From assembly GCF_046254905.1 (NCBI RefSeq), contig NZ_CP158016.1:2666001-2730000 (forward strand): a stretch of 64,000 nt of DNA, read 5' to 3'. This stretch comes from Pseudaeromonas aegiceratis (lineage in GTDB: Bacteria > Pseudomonadota > Gammaproteobacteria > Enterobacterales > Aeromonadaceae). Made by a program: the position numbers and the translations under genes. Under the pieces are notes generated by a model. That model ran no database searches. It saw only the letters and a list, made by a program, of their open reading frames with translations, and had not been told where the DNA came from. Of the stretch, positions 42,427-51,270 are shown piece by piece; positions within the stretch are counted from its first letter, which is position 1; the number at the start of each line of letters is the position of its first letter.

Positions 42427-42731
42427 TTGCGCACCGCTTGTTATCTCAGTAACAAGCCAGGAAAAGCATAATGTGGGCCAGCTGGTCAAAGAACATTCTA
42501 TATGTTTGATAATTAAATAATTTACAGTTTGATTGACCCAATCTGTCCCTGTGGCGCCGCACCATGGTCCCCCGCGCAAAGGCTCCCTGGCCGCAAGTTG
42601 GGCACCGTTTGGGTGCAGGTGGGGCCGCTGACAAGCGCCCATTCACCGTGGTCACCCTGACCCTCGCCTAGGCCGGCAGCGGCCGTTACACTTGTGCCAC
42701 CAACGGGACAACCCCCGCCCAAGGAGCCCCC
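42427..42731. other. Divergent control region, ddp operon and msrA
   Basis: About 305 bases. An AT-rich block at about 42455-42530 probably holds the ddp operon promoter; 42540-42730 is GC-rich and shows no gene or clear hairpin. No confident -10/-35 pair was found. Confidence 0.4.
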
Positions 42732-43367
42732 ATGACTCACAAGACTCAGCTGATCCATGCCGCCGGCGCCCTGCCTGGCCGCACCGCCCCCCTGGCCATC
42801 AGCGGCCGCCACTTTGTCTCGGGCCAGCCCATGCTGCCGCCCTTCCCGGCCCATCTGGCGCAGGTCTACTTCGCCATGGGCTGCTTCTGGGGGGTGGAGC
42901 GATTGTTCTGGCAACAACCCGGGGTGCGGGTCACCGCCGTGGGTTACCAGGGGGGCTTTACGCCGAACCCCAGCTACGAGGAGGTCTGCTCCGGCCTCAC
43001 CGGCCACGCCGAGAGCGTGCTGGTGGTCTTCGATCCCCGGCAGATCGACTTCGCTACGCTATTGAAGCTCTTTTGGGAGCAGCACGATCCCGCCCAGGGC
43101 ATGGCCCAGGGGGCCGACATCGGCACCCAGTACCGCTCGGCCATCTTCACCACCAGTGCAGCCCAGCAGGCCGCCGCCGAGGCCAGCCGCGCCGCCTACG
43201 CCCAGGCCATGGCTGCCGCCGGCGATGCCCGCCCCATCACCACAGAGATCAATCCGGCACCGGCCTTCTACTTTGCCGAGGAGTATCACCAGCAGTACCT
43301 GGCCAAGCATCCCGGCGGTTACTGCGGCCTGGGGGGTATCGGCGTCTGCCTACCGCCACAAGGCTGA
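42732..43367 (+). CDS. msrA: Peptide methionine (S)-S-oxide reductase
   Basis: 211 residues, equal to E. coli MsrA. Catalytic GCFWG at residues 50-54 with Cys51; TGHAESV, WEQHDPAQGM, QYRSAIF and the C-terminal GGYCGLGGIGVC with the resolving cysteines are all present. It repairs oxidised methionine with thioredoxin. AAGGAG precedes the ATG. Confidence 0.95.
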   Translation: MTHKTQLIHAAGALPGRTAPLAISGRHFVSGQPMLPPFPAHLAQVYFAMGCFWGVERLFWQQPGVRVTAVGYQGGFTPNPSYEEVCSGLTGHAESVLVVFDPRQIDFATLLKLFWEQHDPAQGMAQGADIGTQYRSAIFTTSAAQQAAAEASRAAYAQAMAAAGDARPITTEINPAPAFYFAEEYHQQYLAKHPGGYCGLGGIGVCLPPQG

Positions 43368-43500
43368 GGACAAGGCCCGGCACGCCCCCAAGGGCCATGG
43401 CCAGGCTGGTCGGGCCGGCCATTCCCGCTAGGCGCGGCTATGCTCAAGCCATCTTATTTGCCCTGAACCCGAGGTCGCCCTGCCATGGGATTTACCGCCA

Positions 43501-44403
43501 ATGCGCCTTGATCTCGCCGCCCTGAGCAGCCGCGGCCCCCGGCTGCGCCTCGCCTTGCTGTCCCTCACCATGTTGGCCTTCGCCGGTAACTCCCTGCTGT
43601 GCCGGCTGGCCCTGCAATCCGGCGGCCTGGATCCGGCGGACTTCACCCTGCTGCGCCTGGCCTCCGGTGCCCTGATGCTCAGCCTGCTGGTGCGCCTGCG
43701 GGGGGACAGCCAGCGCCGCTTAAACGGCAGCCTGGCCGGCGCACTCTGGCTGCTGGCCTATGCCGGGGGCTTCTCCTTTGCCTACCTGAGCCTGGGGGCC
43801 GCCAGCGGTGCCCTGCTGCTGTTCGGCGCCGTCCAGGGCACCATGCTGCTGGCCGGCCTGGCCCGGGGGGAGATACTGGGGCTCAGGCAATGGCTGGGGG
43901 TCTGCCTGGCCATCGCCGGCCTGGTGGTGCTGCTGATGCCGGGGCTGCAGGCCCCGCCCCTGCCCAGCGCCCTGCTGATGCTGGGAGCCGGGGTGGCGTG
44001 GGGCGGCTACTCATTGCGTGGCCGTCACGCCCAGGATCCCCTGGCGGCCACCGCCGGCAACTTCCTGCTGGCCACCCCATTGGCCCTGCTGCTCTGCCTG
44101 CTGCTGCGCCAGGGGCCCCTGCCGGCGGGAACCGGCCTCATCTATGCCCTGCTCTCCGGCGCCCTGGCCTCCGGCCTAGGATATGCCCTCTGGTATGCCC
44201 TGCTGCCCCGCCTGCCGGCCACCCAGGCCGCTACCGTCCAGCTGAGTGTGCCGCCCCTGGCGGCGCTGGGGGCCGTCCTGCTGCTGGGCGAGCCGTTGGG
44301 AGGCCGCCTGCTGCTGAGCGCCCTGGCGATCCTGGGCGGCATCGCCCTGGTGATCCGCGCGCCAGCCAGGCATGCTGATACTCAGTCCACATCCCGTCCC
44401 TAG
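43501..44403 (+). CDS. DMT-superfamily (EamA) transporter
   Basis: 300 residues with about ten membrane helices in two EamA repeats (LRLASGALMLSLLVRLR in the first; GYALWYALLPRLPATQAATVQLSVPPLAALGAVLLLGE in the second). Members export amino acids or metabolites; substrate unknown. It ends 25 bases before the acetyltransferase gene, so the two may be co-expressed. Confidence 0.82.
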   Translation: MRLDLAALSSRGPRLRLALLSLTMLAFAGNSLLCRLALQSGGLDPADFTLLRLASGALMLSLLVRLRGDSQRRLNGSLAGALWLLAYAGGFSFAYLSLGAASGALLLFGAVQGTMLLAGLARGEILGLRQWLGVCLAIAGLVVLLMPGLQAPPLPSALLMLGAGVAWGGYSLRGRHAQDPLAATAGNFLLATPLALLLCLLLRQGPLPAGTGLIYALLSGALASGLGYALWYALLPRLPATQAATVQLSVPPLAALGAVLLLGEPLGGRLLLSALAILGGIALVIRAPARHADTQSTSRP

Positions 44404-44428
44404 TTTCCGGCCTCCCGAGGAGTTCTGC

Positions 44429-44917
44429 ATGCCCTCTTGCGCTCATTCCCCTGTCATACCGCCGCTGCACCTGCGTCAGGCCAGCCTGGCGGATGGCCCG
44501 CACCTGGCCCGCCTGGCGACCCAGCTGGGTTATCCCAGCACCGAGGCGCAGATGGCCCGCCGCCTGACCGCCCTGCTGCCCCGGGCGGATCACTGGATCG
44601 GTGTGGCCGAGACCGGGGAGCCGGGACAGGTGGTGGGCTGGCTGCACGCCACTGTGCTGGCGAGCCTGGAGCTGGATCCCTATGCCGAGATCCTGGGGCT
44701 GGTGGTGGACCAAGGCTGTCGCGGGCAGGGCATAGGTCAGCAACTGGTGGCGGCCGCCAGCCGCTGGGCCCACGGCCAGGGCATGGACCACCTCTGGGTG
44801 CGCTCCAATCTCGTGCGTCAGGAGGCCCACCACTTCTACCGGCGCCTGGGCTTTACCGACCTCAAGGCCCAGCAGGTGTTCGGCCTGGCCCTCCCGCCAA
44901 GGGAACGGCCGGCATAA
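44429..44917 (+). CDS. GNAT-family N-acetyltransferase
   Basis: 162 residues. The acetyl-CoA loop RGQGIGQQLVAAA (Q/RxxGxG/A) and the late FYRRLGFTDLKAQQVF segment mark a GNAT domain. The ATG at 44429 follows GAGGAG by six bases. Substrate cannot be told from sequence; beside a DMT exporter it may act on an amino compound. Confidence 0.82.
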   Translation: MPSCAHSPVIPPLHLRQASLADGPHLARLATQLGYPSTEAQMARRLTALLPRADHWIGVAETGEPGQVVGWLHATVLASLELDPYAEILGLVVDQGCRGQGIGQQLVAAASRWAHGQGMDHLWVRSNLVRQEAHHFYRRLGFTDLKAQQVFGLALPPRERPA

Positions 44918-45037
44918 CCCTGCCCTTGTTCCGTGTTTGTTGACCCAATGGGGGCCTATACTGAGTCGTCTAGCCCGCCCAGTGCGGTTTATCGGACCCG
45001 GTCCCGCAACACCGGGCCCTCAAAACAAGGAGCATTC

Positions 45038-45538
45038 ATGAGCACCATTACCCTGCAAGGCAATCCCGTCGAGGTAGCCGGTCAATTCCCCGCCGCCGGT
45101 CAAGCCGCCAAGCCCTTTAGCCTGGTGAACAAGGATCTGGCGGACGTGGGTCTGGGCGACTTTGCCGGCCAGCGCAAGATCCTCAACATCTTCCCCAGCG
45201 TGGACACCCCGGTTTGCGCCGCCTCGGTGCGCAAGTTCAACGAGCAGGCCAGCGCCCTGACCAATACGGTGGTGCTGTGCATCTCCGCCGACCTGCCCTT
45301 CGCCCAGGCCCGCTTCTGCGGCGCCGAAGGCCTGGACAAGGTGGTCAGCCTCTCCACCCTGCGTGGCGCGGCCTTCCTGGCCGACTACGGCGTGGCCATT
45401 GCCAGCGGCCCGCTGGTGGGCCTGGCCGCCCGGGCCGTGGTGGTGCTGGATGAGCAGGACAAGGTGATCTACAGCCAGCTGGTGTCTGAGGTGACCGAAG
45501 AGCCGGACTACGCCGCCGCCCTGGCCGCCCTGGCCTGA
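45038..45538 (+). CDS. tpx: Thiol peroxidase
   Basis: 166-residue atypical two-cysteine peroxiredoxin reducing lipid and other peroxides. Peroxidatic Cys60 in SVDTPVCAASVRKF and resolving Cys94 in ARFCGAEG match E. coli Tpx (61 and 95). AAGGAG precedes the ATG at 45038 by seven bases; the longer frame is leader sequence. A strong terminator follows. Confidence 0.96.
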   Translation: MSTITLQGNPVEVAGQFPAAGQAAKPFSLVNKDLADVGLGDFAGQRKILNIFPSVDTPVCAASVRKFNEQASALTNTVVLCISADLPFAQARFCGAEGLDKVVSLSTLRGAAFLADYGVAIASGPLVGLAARAVVVLDEQDKVIYSQLVSEVTEEPDYAAALAALA

Positions 45539-45555
45539 TAAGCTCAGCGCCCAGC

Positions 45556-45582
45556 AAAAAGGCTCCCTAGGGAGCCTTTTTT
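45556..45582. terminator. tpx terminator, bidirectional
   Basis: Stem AAAAAGGCTCCC / GGGAGCCTTTTT followed by T on the plus strand, between convergent genes. Confidence 0.9.
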
Positions 45583-45611
45583 ATTGCCGTGACGGCACGG
45601 CGCAAGCGTCA

Positions 45612-46172
45612 TCAGAACTCGTTGGACAGGGCCTTGTAACCGCGCACCAGATCGATGTTGGTGTGAGCCACGTCTTCGGAGAATTCGGTGGCATCGGCGG
45701 TGACCCGGGGGATGGTCTCCAGATCCGTCTGCGGGCCGATGCGGGTGGTGGAGGGCACATAGAAGCCGGGGGGCAGATCGCAACCGTCCACCACGGCGTT
45801 ATGGCGCACCACACAGCCTTCGCCAATCTTGCAGTTGAACAGCACGCTGTTGAAGCCCAGGAACACCTTGTCCCCCACCTCACAGGGACCGTGGACGATG
45901 GAGCGGTGAGCGATGGAGCTGAACTCGCCTATGGTCACGGCACCGCCAGACTTGGAGTGGATCACCACCCCATCCTGGATGTTGGAGTTGGCGCCTATGA
46001 CGATGGGCTCCATGTCGCCGTTGTCATCCACCTCGTCGGCGCGGATCACCACGTAGGGTCCCACAAACACGTTTTCCTTGATGATGACCTTGCCACAGAC
46101 GATGGCGGTCTTGTCGACGTAGGCGGACTCATGGATCACCGGCTGATGGCCGGAGGGATTCTTGCGTATCAT
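45612..46172 (-). CDS. Gamma-class carbonic anhydrase-like hexapeptide protein
   Basis: 186 residues with left-handed beta-helix hexapeptide repeats (VIIKENVFVGPYVVI, IGANSNIQDGVVI, IGEFSSIAHRSIV). Histidines in VIHSKSGG and SSIAHRSIVHGPC lie where gamma-carbonic anhydrases bind metal. Close in layout to carbonate-dehydratase-like proteins; PaaY/CaiE-type enzymes are an alternative. Single gene, convergent with tpx. Confidence 0.75.
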   Translation of the reverse strand: MIRKNPSGHQPVIHESAYVDKTAIVCGKVIIKENVFVGPYVVIRADEVDDNGDMEPIVIGANSNIQDGVVIHSKSGGAVTIGEFSSIAHRSIVHGPCEVGDKVFLGFNSVLFNCKIGEGCVVRHNAVVDGCDLPPGFYVPSTTRIGPQTDLETIPRVTADATEFSEDVAHTNIDLVRGYKALSNEF

Positions 46173-46301
46173 CTTGCTGCAGTCCTTTTTAGGGGAAGGA
46201 AACCGCCGCCCGACAGGTCAGCGGACGACGGCAACTCAGCTTACGCCACCCCCGAGGACAGGAGAAGCCATAACTGGTCTATCCCCTTCACCACATGGGT
46301 A

Positions 46302-47162
46302 TTACCCTTGGGTGGACTGCTCGGCCAGCTGCAGATAGAGCTGGCGCAGACGCAAGGAGACAGGCCCCGGCTTGCCATCACCAATGGTCTGACCATCGAG
46401 ACTCACCACAGGCCACACCACGGTCGTGGCGGAGCTGATGAAGGCCTCCTTGGCCGCCAAGGCTTCGTCGATGGTAAAGGCCCGCTCCTCCACCTTGATG
46501 CCGCCATCGGCCGCCAGCTGCATCAGCGCCTGGCGGGTGATGCCGTGCAGTATGTCGTTGCTCAATGGCCGGGTCACCACTGTGCCGTCGGCGGTGACGA
46601 TATAGGCGTTGCTGGAGCTGCCCTCGGTGACGAAGCCGTCCTCCACCAGCCAGGCGTCATCGGCGCCCCGGGCGTGAGCCAACTCCTTGGCCAGACACGG
46701 CGCCAGCAGCTGGACCGTCTTGATGTCCCGGCGGTGCCAGCGAATATCCGGCAGGCTCACCACGTGGATGCCGGTGCTGGCCTGGGGCGCATCCTTGAGC
46801 GGCCTGGCCTGGGTGAACAGCAGCAGGGTGGGCGGCAGATCCGCCGGGGCGCAGAAGTCCCGATCACCGGCCGCGCCGCGGGTCAGCTGCAGGTAGATAC
46901 CGCCTTCATGCAACTGGTTGCGGATCAGCAGTTCCTGGTGGATGTCCCGCAGCTGCTGCTCGCTCACCGGCAGCGTCAGTCCCAGCTCGCGACAGGAGCG
47001 CTGCAGGCGGGCAAAGTGGCCGGCAAAGTCCACCAGCTTGCTGTTCAGCACGGCGGTGACTTCATAGACGGCATCGGCGAACAGGAAGCCGCGATCAAAC
47101 ACCGAGACCTGGGCCCGGTTCTCTTCCAGATAGCGGCCATTGAGATAAACGATACGAGTCAT
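46302..47162 (-). CDS. dat: D-amino-acid transaminase
   Basis: 286 residues of PLP fold type IV. RGFLFADAVYEV at residues 24-35, the PLP lysine in RRDIKTVQLL (about 145), and EGSSSNAYIV mark D-alanine/D-glutamate aminotransferases (Dat). ATG at 47162 follows AAGGAA by seven bases, 18 codons inside the longer frame. Downstream of DgcA/DgcN on the same strand, so it fits conversion of D-amino acids with 2-oxoglutarate/D-glutamate. BCAT-like specificity is possible but the context favours D-amino acids. Confidence 0.88.
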   Translation of the reverse strand: MTRIVYLNGRYLEENRAQVSVFDRGFLFADAVYEVTAVLNSKLVDFAGHFARLQRSCRELGLTLPVSEQQLRDIHQELLIRNQLHEGGIYLQLTRGAAGDRDFCAPADLPPTLLLFTQARPLKDAPQASTGIHVVSLPDIRWHRRDIKTVQLLAPCLAKELAHARGADDAWLVEDGFVTEGSSSNAYIVTADGTVVTRPLSNDILHGITRQALMQLAADGGIKVEERAFTIDEALAAKEAFISSATTVVWPVVSLDGQTIGDGKPGPVSLRLRQLYLQLAEQSTQG

Positions 47163-47193
47163 GATGAAATTCCTTCTTGTTGATGACAGCGGC

Positions 47194-48171
47194 CTAGCCC
47201 CACAGGGCGGCCTCACAGGGTTGCATCAGGGCGCCGTCGTAGGCAAAACCGTCGGGCCGGTCGGTGGCCAATAGCAATGGGCCGTCCAGATCCACCACCC
47301 GCACCCCCTGGGCCAGCACGAAGGCCGGCGCCATGGCCAATGAGGTGGCCAGCATGCAGCCCACCATGATCCCCAGCCCCGCCGCCTCGGCCTCGGCCTT
47401 GAGGGCCAGGGCCTCGGTGAGGCCCCCCGTCTTGTCGGTCTTGATGTTGATGAGATCATAGCTGCCCAGCACGGCCGGCAGGCTGCTGCGATCGTGGCAC
47501 GACTCGTCGGCACACAGGGGGATGGGCCGCGGCAGGCTCGCCAGCAGCGCCTCCTGTCCGGCGGGCAGGGGCTGCTCAATCATCGCCACCCCCAGGGTGG
47601 CCAGCTCGGGCACCAGCTCCCGGTACAGAACCTCATCCCAACCCTCGTTGGCATCGACGATGATCCGGGCCTCGGGGGCGCCGCGGCGCACCGCCGCCAC
47701 CCGGGCCAGATCCCCGGCGCCGGCGAGTTTCAGCTTGAGCAAGGGCCGCCAGGCATGTTGGCGGGCCACCGCTTCCATGGCCTCAGGCGTGTCCACCGAC
47801 AGGGTGTAGGCACACACCTGGGGGGCCGGCGCACTCAGGCCGGCCCGTTGCCAGATCCGCTGCCCCGACTGCTTGCAGGCCAGATCCCACAGGGCACAAT
47901 CGATGGCGTTGCGGGCGGCGCCGGCGGGCAGCCGCTGCTGCAGCGCCTCGCGGCTGAGGCCCTGCTCCAGGGCCGGCAGCAGTTCGCCGATCTCCGCCAT
48001 CACCCCCTCGACGGTTTCACCGTAGCGGGCGTAGGGCACGCACTCCCCCCGCCCCACGGCAGCCCCGTCCGTCAGTTCCACCACCACCACCCGGGCCTCG
48101 GTGCGGGCCCCGCGGCTGATGACGAAGCGGCCGGCGATGGGCCAGGACTCTTCAAATACCCTTGCCTGCAT
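47194..48171 (-). CDS. dgcA: Enolase-superfamily dipeptide / N-acyl-amino acid epimerase (DgcA/YcjG-like)
   Basis: 325 residues. TKL-type KLKLAGAGD (catalytic Lys), IVDANEGWD, MIEQPLP, CADESCHD and INIKTDKTGGLTEAL supply the metal and acid/base residues of muconate-lactonising/epimerase enzymes. E. coli YcjG uses L-Ala-D/L-Glu. Next to a DUF1611 gene, the pair matches the DgcN-DgcA route (acetylation of D-Glu, then epimerisation to N-acetyl-L-Glu) described in marine Pseudoalteromonas; the symbol is a context-based choice. Nine bases separate it from dgcN. Confidence 0.82.
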   Translation of the reverse strand: MQARVFEESWPIAGRFVISRGARTEARVVVVELTDGAAVGRGECVPYARYGETVEGVMAEIGELLPALEQGLSREALQQRLPAGAARNAIDCALWDLACKQSGQRIWQRAGLSAPAPQVCAYTLSVDTPEAMEAVARQHAWRPLLKLKLAGAGDLARVAAVRRGAPEARIIVDANEGWDEVLYRELVPELATLGVAMIEQPLPAGQEALLASLPRPIPLCADESCHDRSSLPAVLGSYDLINIKTDKTGGLTEALALKAEAEAAGLGIMVGCMLATSLAMAPAFVLAQGVRVVDLDGPLLLATDRPDGFAYDGALMQPCEAALWG

Positions 48172-48180
48172 GGCGCCTCC

Positions 48181-49185
48181 TTACAGGGCGTCGATGATGC
48201 GATCCACACCCTGGCGAACCGGATCGACGGTGGGCAGGCCGAACTTGGCCTCGATGTCCGCCAGCAGGGCCAGGGCCTCGGCCTCGGGCAGCTTGGCGGT
48301 GTTCACCGAGATGCCGACGAAACGGGCGGCCGGATTGGTCAGGCGGGCGGTGAGCAGGTTGGCGGCCATGCAGGCCTCCAGATCCGGTACCGCGTACTCG
48401 GGCAGGCCGCGCATGTGGCTGCGGGTCGGCTCGTGGCACAGCACCAGGGCATCGGGTTGGGCACCGTGGATGAGGCCCGTGGTCACCCCGGCGAAGGAGG
48501 GGTGGAACAGGGAGCCCTGCCCTTCGATGAGATCCCAGTGATCGGCGTCATTTTCCGGGCTCAGCCACTCCACGGCACCGGAGACGAAGTCAGAGACCAC
48601 GCAGTCCACGCTGACCCCGGCGCCGCTGATGAGGATGCCGGTCTGGCCGGTGGCGCGGAAGGTGGCCTTCATGCCGCGCTCCTGCATGCTCTTCTCCAGG
48701 GCCAGGGCGGTGTACATCTTGCCGCAGGAGCAGTCGGTGCCCACCGGCAGCAGCCGCTTGCCGGCCCGCTTGCGGCCATTGGCCACGGCGAAGGTGCGGG
48801 TGGGATGACGCACGTCGAACAGGGCACGGCCCAGGCGGTCGGCGGTTTCCTTGAGTTCAGGCACGTCGGACAGACGGTTGTGCAGGCCGGCGGCCAGATC
48901 CATACCCAGCTCCAGGGCCTCCTTCAGCAAAGAGATCCAGCCCGGGGCTATGATGCCGCCGCGGTTGGCCACGCCGATCACCAGGGTGCGGGCACCGGCG
49001 GCCCAGGCCTCGGCCAGGCTCATCTCCGGCAGGCCGCAGTCGGCCTGGCAACCCGGCAGGCTCAGCTGGCCGACGCACAGATGGGGGCGCCACTGCTTGA
49101 TCCCCAGGGCCACCTTCGCGGCCAGGGCATCGGGGGCATCGCCCAGAAACAGCAGGTAGGGTTGCGGGATGATGGACTCACTCAT
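48181..49185 (-). CDS. dgcN: DUF1611 N-acetyltransferase-like P-loop protein (DgcN-like)
   Basis: 334 residues with the DUF1611 start (QPYLLFLGDAPDALAAKVALGI), ANRGGIIAPGW, and a P-loop GTDCSCGKMYTALAL in the middle; QGSLFHPSFAGVTTGLIHG and LCHEPTR follow. Known from DgcN as the enzyme that N-acetylates D-glutamate (established for the family in marine bacteria; here by context). AAGGAG lies before the ATG. Likely first gene of dgcN-dgcA-dat. Confidence 0.82.
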   Translation of the reverse strand: MSESIIPQPYLLFLGDAPDALAAKVALGIKQWRPHLCVGQLSLPGCQADCGLPEMSLAEAWAAGARTLVIGVANRGGIIAPGWISLLKEALELGMDLAAGLHNRLSDVPELKETADRLGRALFDVRHPTRTFAVANGRKRAGKRLLPVGTDCSCGKMYTALALEKSMQERGMKATFRATGQTGILISGAGVSVDCVVSDFVSGAVEWLSPENDADHWDLIEGQGSLFHPSFAGVTTGLIHGAQPDALVLCHEPTRSHMRGLPEYAVPDLEACMAANLLTARLTNPAARFVGISVNTAKLPEAEALALLADIEAKFGLPTVDPVRQGVDRIIDAL

Positions 49186-49823
49186 GTTGCGCTCCTTGAA
49201 AAGAGATGACCGCCAGGTCTTCCTTGCAGTCCGATTGTCTAGGTTTCATAGCGGATACAGCAGCAATCGTACCAATCTTGCTGATATCTGGTGATCGACA
49301 CTAGATTTGACCAACAATAAAAAATTAAACGCCAGGCGACATTCCCATGATTCGGCTTCTCAGCATCTTCTGCTGAGATTCGAGAAATTATCGGATTAAG
49401 TTCTGATGATTCAGTGGATCATCCTGGCGAGAGCCGGCGGGGAGCAAACCTCACAATGCAACAAAATAGCCCACCATTTTGTAGCAACACCACCAAAGTC
49501 GCTCATGCCGCCACCAAACCACCGAGATAACCACTGGCAAACTCCCTGCAACACCAGACAATATCTGGCCTAATCCCCGATCCAGGCCAGGATGCCGCCC
49601 AGGTGGCCGCGCCAAGCCCCCACCAGAACAGCGCCGATAGCTAGTGTTTTATTCTGATTTTTTTCGAGACATTGAAGTGATATATCGCTATTTTTTCTTT
49701 GCCAGTTTGGCCCGAATGTTGCGAAGGCTGTTAGAGTGATGGGTTCCTGCTGGCTAAGCCGGCAGGCTGCAGTTCCCCCACAGTCCCCCTGAACTAGATG
49801 AAGAAGAAAAGGAGCGTTCCGCC
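49186..49823. other. Long divergent intergenic region, no gene
   Basis: 638 bases between dgcN (minus) and the alanine symporter (plus), AT-richer at about 49260-49400 and 49640-49700. One hairpin, TCTCAGCA / TGCTGAGA, is at 49358-49378 without a T-tract. Promoters for both sides probably lie here. The only open frame (49570-49833 minus) has no ribosome site or known family and is not called. Confidence 0.5.
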
Positions 49824-51197
49824 ATGGAGGCAATCACCTCATTTATTAACACCGTCAACGGCATCGTCTGGGGCGTCCCCATGCTGGTGCTGATCCTGGG
49901 GGTCGGCATCTTCCTGAGCCTGGGGCTCAAGCTGATGCCGATCCTCAAGCTGGGCACCGGCTTTAAACTGCTGTGGCAGGGCCGTCAGTCCAGCGACAAG
50001 GGCGAGATCCCCCCCTTCCAGGCCCTGATGACCGCCCTGTCCGCCACCGTGGGCACAGGGAACATCGCCGGGGTGGCCAGCGCCGTGTTCCTCGGCGGTC
50101 CGGGCGCCCTGTTCTGGATGTGGATGACCGCCCTGGTTGGCATGGCCACCAAGTACGCCGAGGCGGTGCTGGCCCTGCACTACCGGGAAAAAGACAAGAA
50201 CGGCGCCTATGTCGGCGGCCCCATGTACTACATCAAGAACGGCATGGGAGCTAAGTGGGCCTGGCTGGGTGGCCTGTTCGCCCTGTTTGGCGCCCTGGCC
50301 GGCTTTGGCATCGGCAATACGGTGCAGGCCAACTCCATGGCCCAGGTGCTGAACACCAACTTCGGTGTGGATCCCCTGACCGTGGGTCTGGTGACCATGG
50401 TGATCGTGGGCCTGGTGCTCATCGGCGGCATCAAGCGCATCGGTAAGTTTGCCGGCGCCCTGGTGCCCTTCATGGCGGTGGCCTATATCCTGGGCAGCCT
50501 GGTGGTGCTGGCCATCAATGCCCAGGCCCTGCCCGGCGCCTTTGCCCTCATCTTCCAGGAAGCCTTCACCCCCACCGCCGCCCAAGGTGGCTTCGCCGGT
50601 GCCAGCATCTGGATGGCCATCCGCTTCGGTGTGGCCCGGGGCATCTTCTCCAACGAGGCCGGCCTGGGCTCCGCCCCCATCGCCCATGCCAGCGCCCAGA
50701 ACCAGGATCCGGTGCGCCAGGGTCTGGTGGCCATGCTGGGTACCTTCATCGACACCATCATCATCTGCACCATGACGGGACTGGTCATCATCAGTGCCGG
50801 CAGCTGGACCAGCGGTGAGACGGGGGCGGCCCTGACCTCCCTGGCGTTCTCTACTGCCCTGCCCAGTGTGGGCAACTACCTGGTGGCCATCGCCCTGGCG
50901 CTGTTTGCCTTCACCACCATCATCGGCTGGTCCCTGTATGGCGAGCGCTGCGTCACCTACCTGTTCGGCGTCAAGGCGGTACTGCCCTACCGCATCCTCT
51001 GGGTGCTGGCCATCCCGGTGGGTGCCGGCATGAGCCTGGATCTGGTCTGGCTGGTGGCCGACACCCTGAACGCCATGATGGCGCTGCCCAACCTCATCGC
51101 CCTGCTGGCCCTGAGCCCTGTGGTGTTCCGCCTGACCCGCGCCTACTTTGGCGAGGCGGAGACCGACAAGTCCCTGGCCGCCTCAGTGGCCGACTAA
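49824..51197 (+). CDS. Sodium:alanine (AGCS) symporter
   Basis: 457 residues with about ten helices. The family motifs are TALSATVGTGNIAGVASAV, WMWMTALVGMATKYAEAVLALHYR, GGPMYYI, and GVARGIFSNEAGLGSAPIAHA. It brings alanine (L and in some members D) or glycine into the cell with Na+. It sits 73 bases before alanine racemase in the same direction. AAGGAGC precedes the ATG. Confidence 0.93.
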   Translation: MEAITSFINTVNGIVWGVPMLVLILGVGIFLSLGLKLMPILKLGTGFKLLWQGRQSSDKGEIPPFQALMTALSATVGTGNIAGVASAVFLGGPGALFWMWMTALVGMATKYAEAVLALHYREKDKNGAYVGGPMYYIKNGMGAKWAWLGGLFALFGALAGFGIGNTVQANSMAQVLNTNFGVDPLTVGLVTMVIVGLVLIGGIKRIGKFAGALVPFMAVAYILGSLVVLAINAQALPGAFALIFQEAFTPTAAQGGFAGASIWMAIRFGVARGIFSNEAGLGSAPIAHASAQNQDPVRQGLVAMLGTFIDTIIICTMTGLVIISAGSWTSGETGAALTSLAFSTALPSVGNYLVAIALALFAFTTIIGWSLYGERCVTYLFGVKAVLPYRILWVLAIPVGAGMSLDLVWLVADTLNAMMALPNLIALLALSPVVFRLTRAYFGEAETDKSLAASVAD

Positions 51198-51270
51198 CCC
51201 CCGTCCGGCCACCTACTTTAGGTAGGTGGCCCCCTTTCTCTTACCCCTGATCTGTTGTACAGGAGGTTCC

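Noticed and set aside
44940..44962. Promoter TTGACC / TATACT upstream of tpx
   Set aside because: The spacer is only 11 bases, too short for sigma-70, and no better -35 is present.
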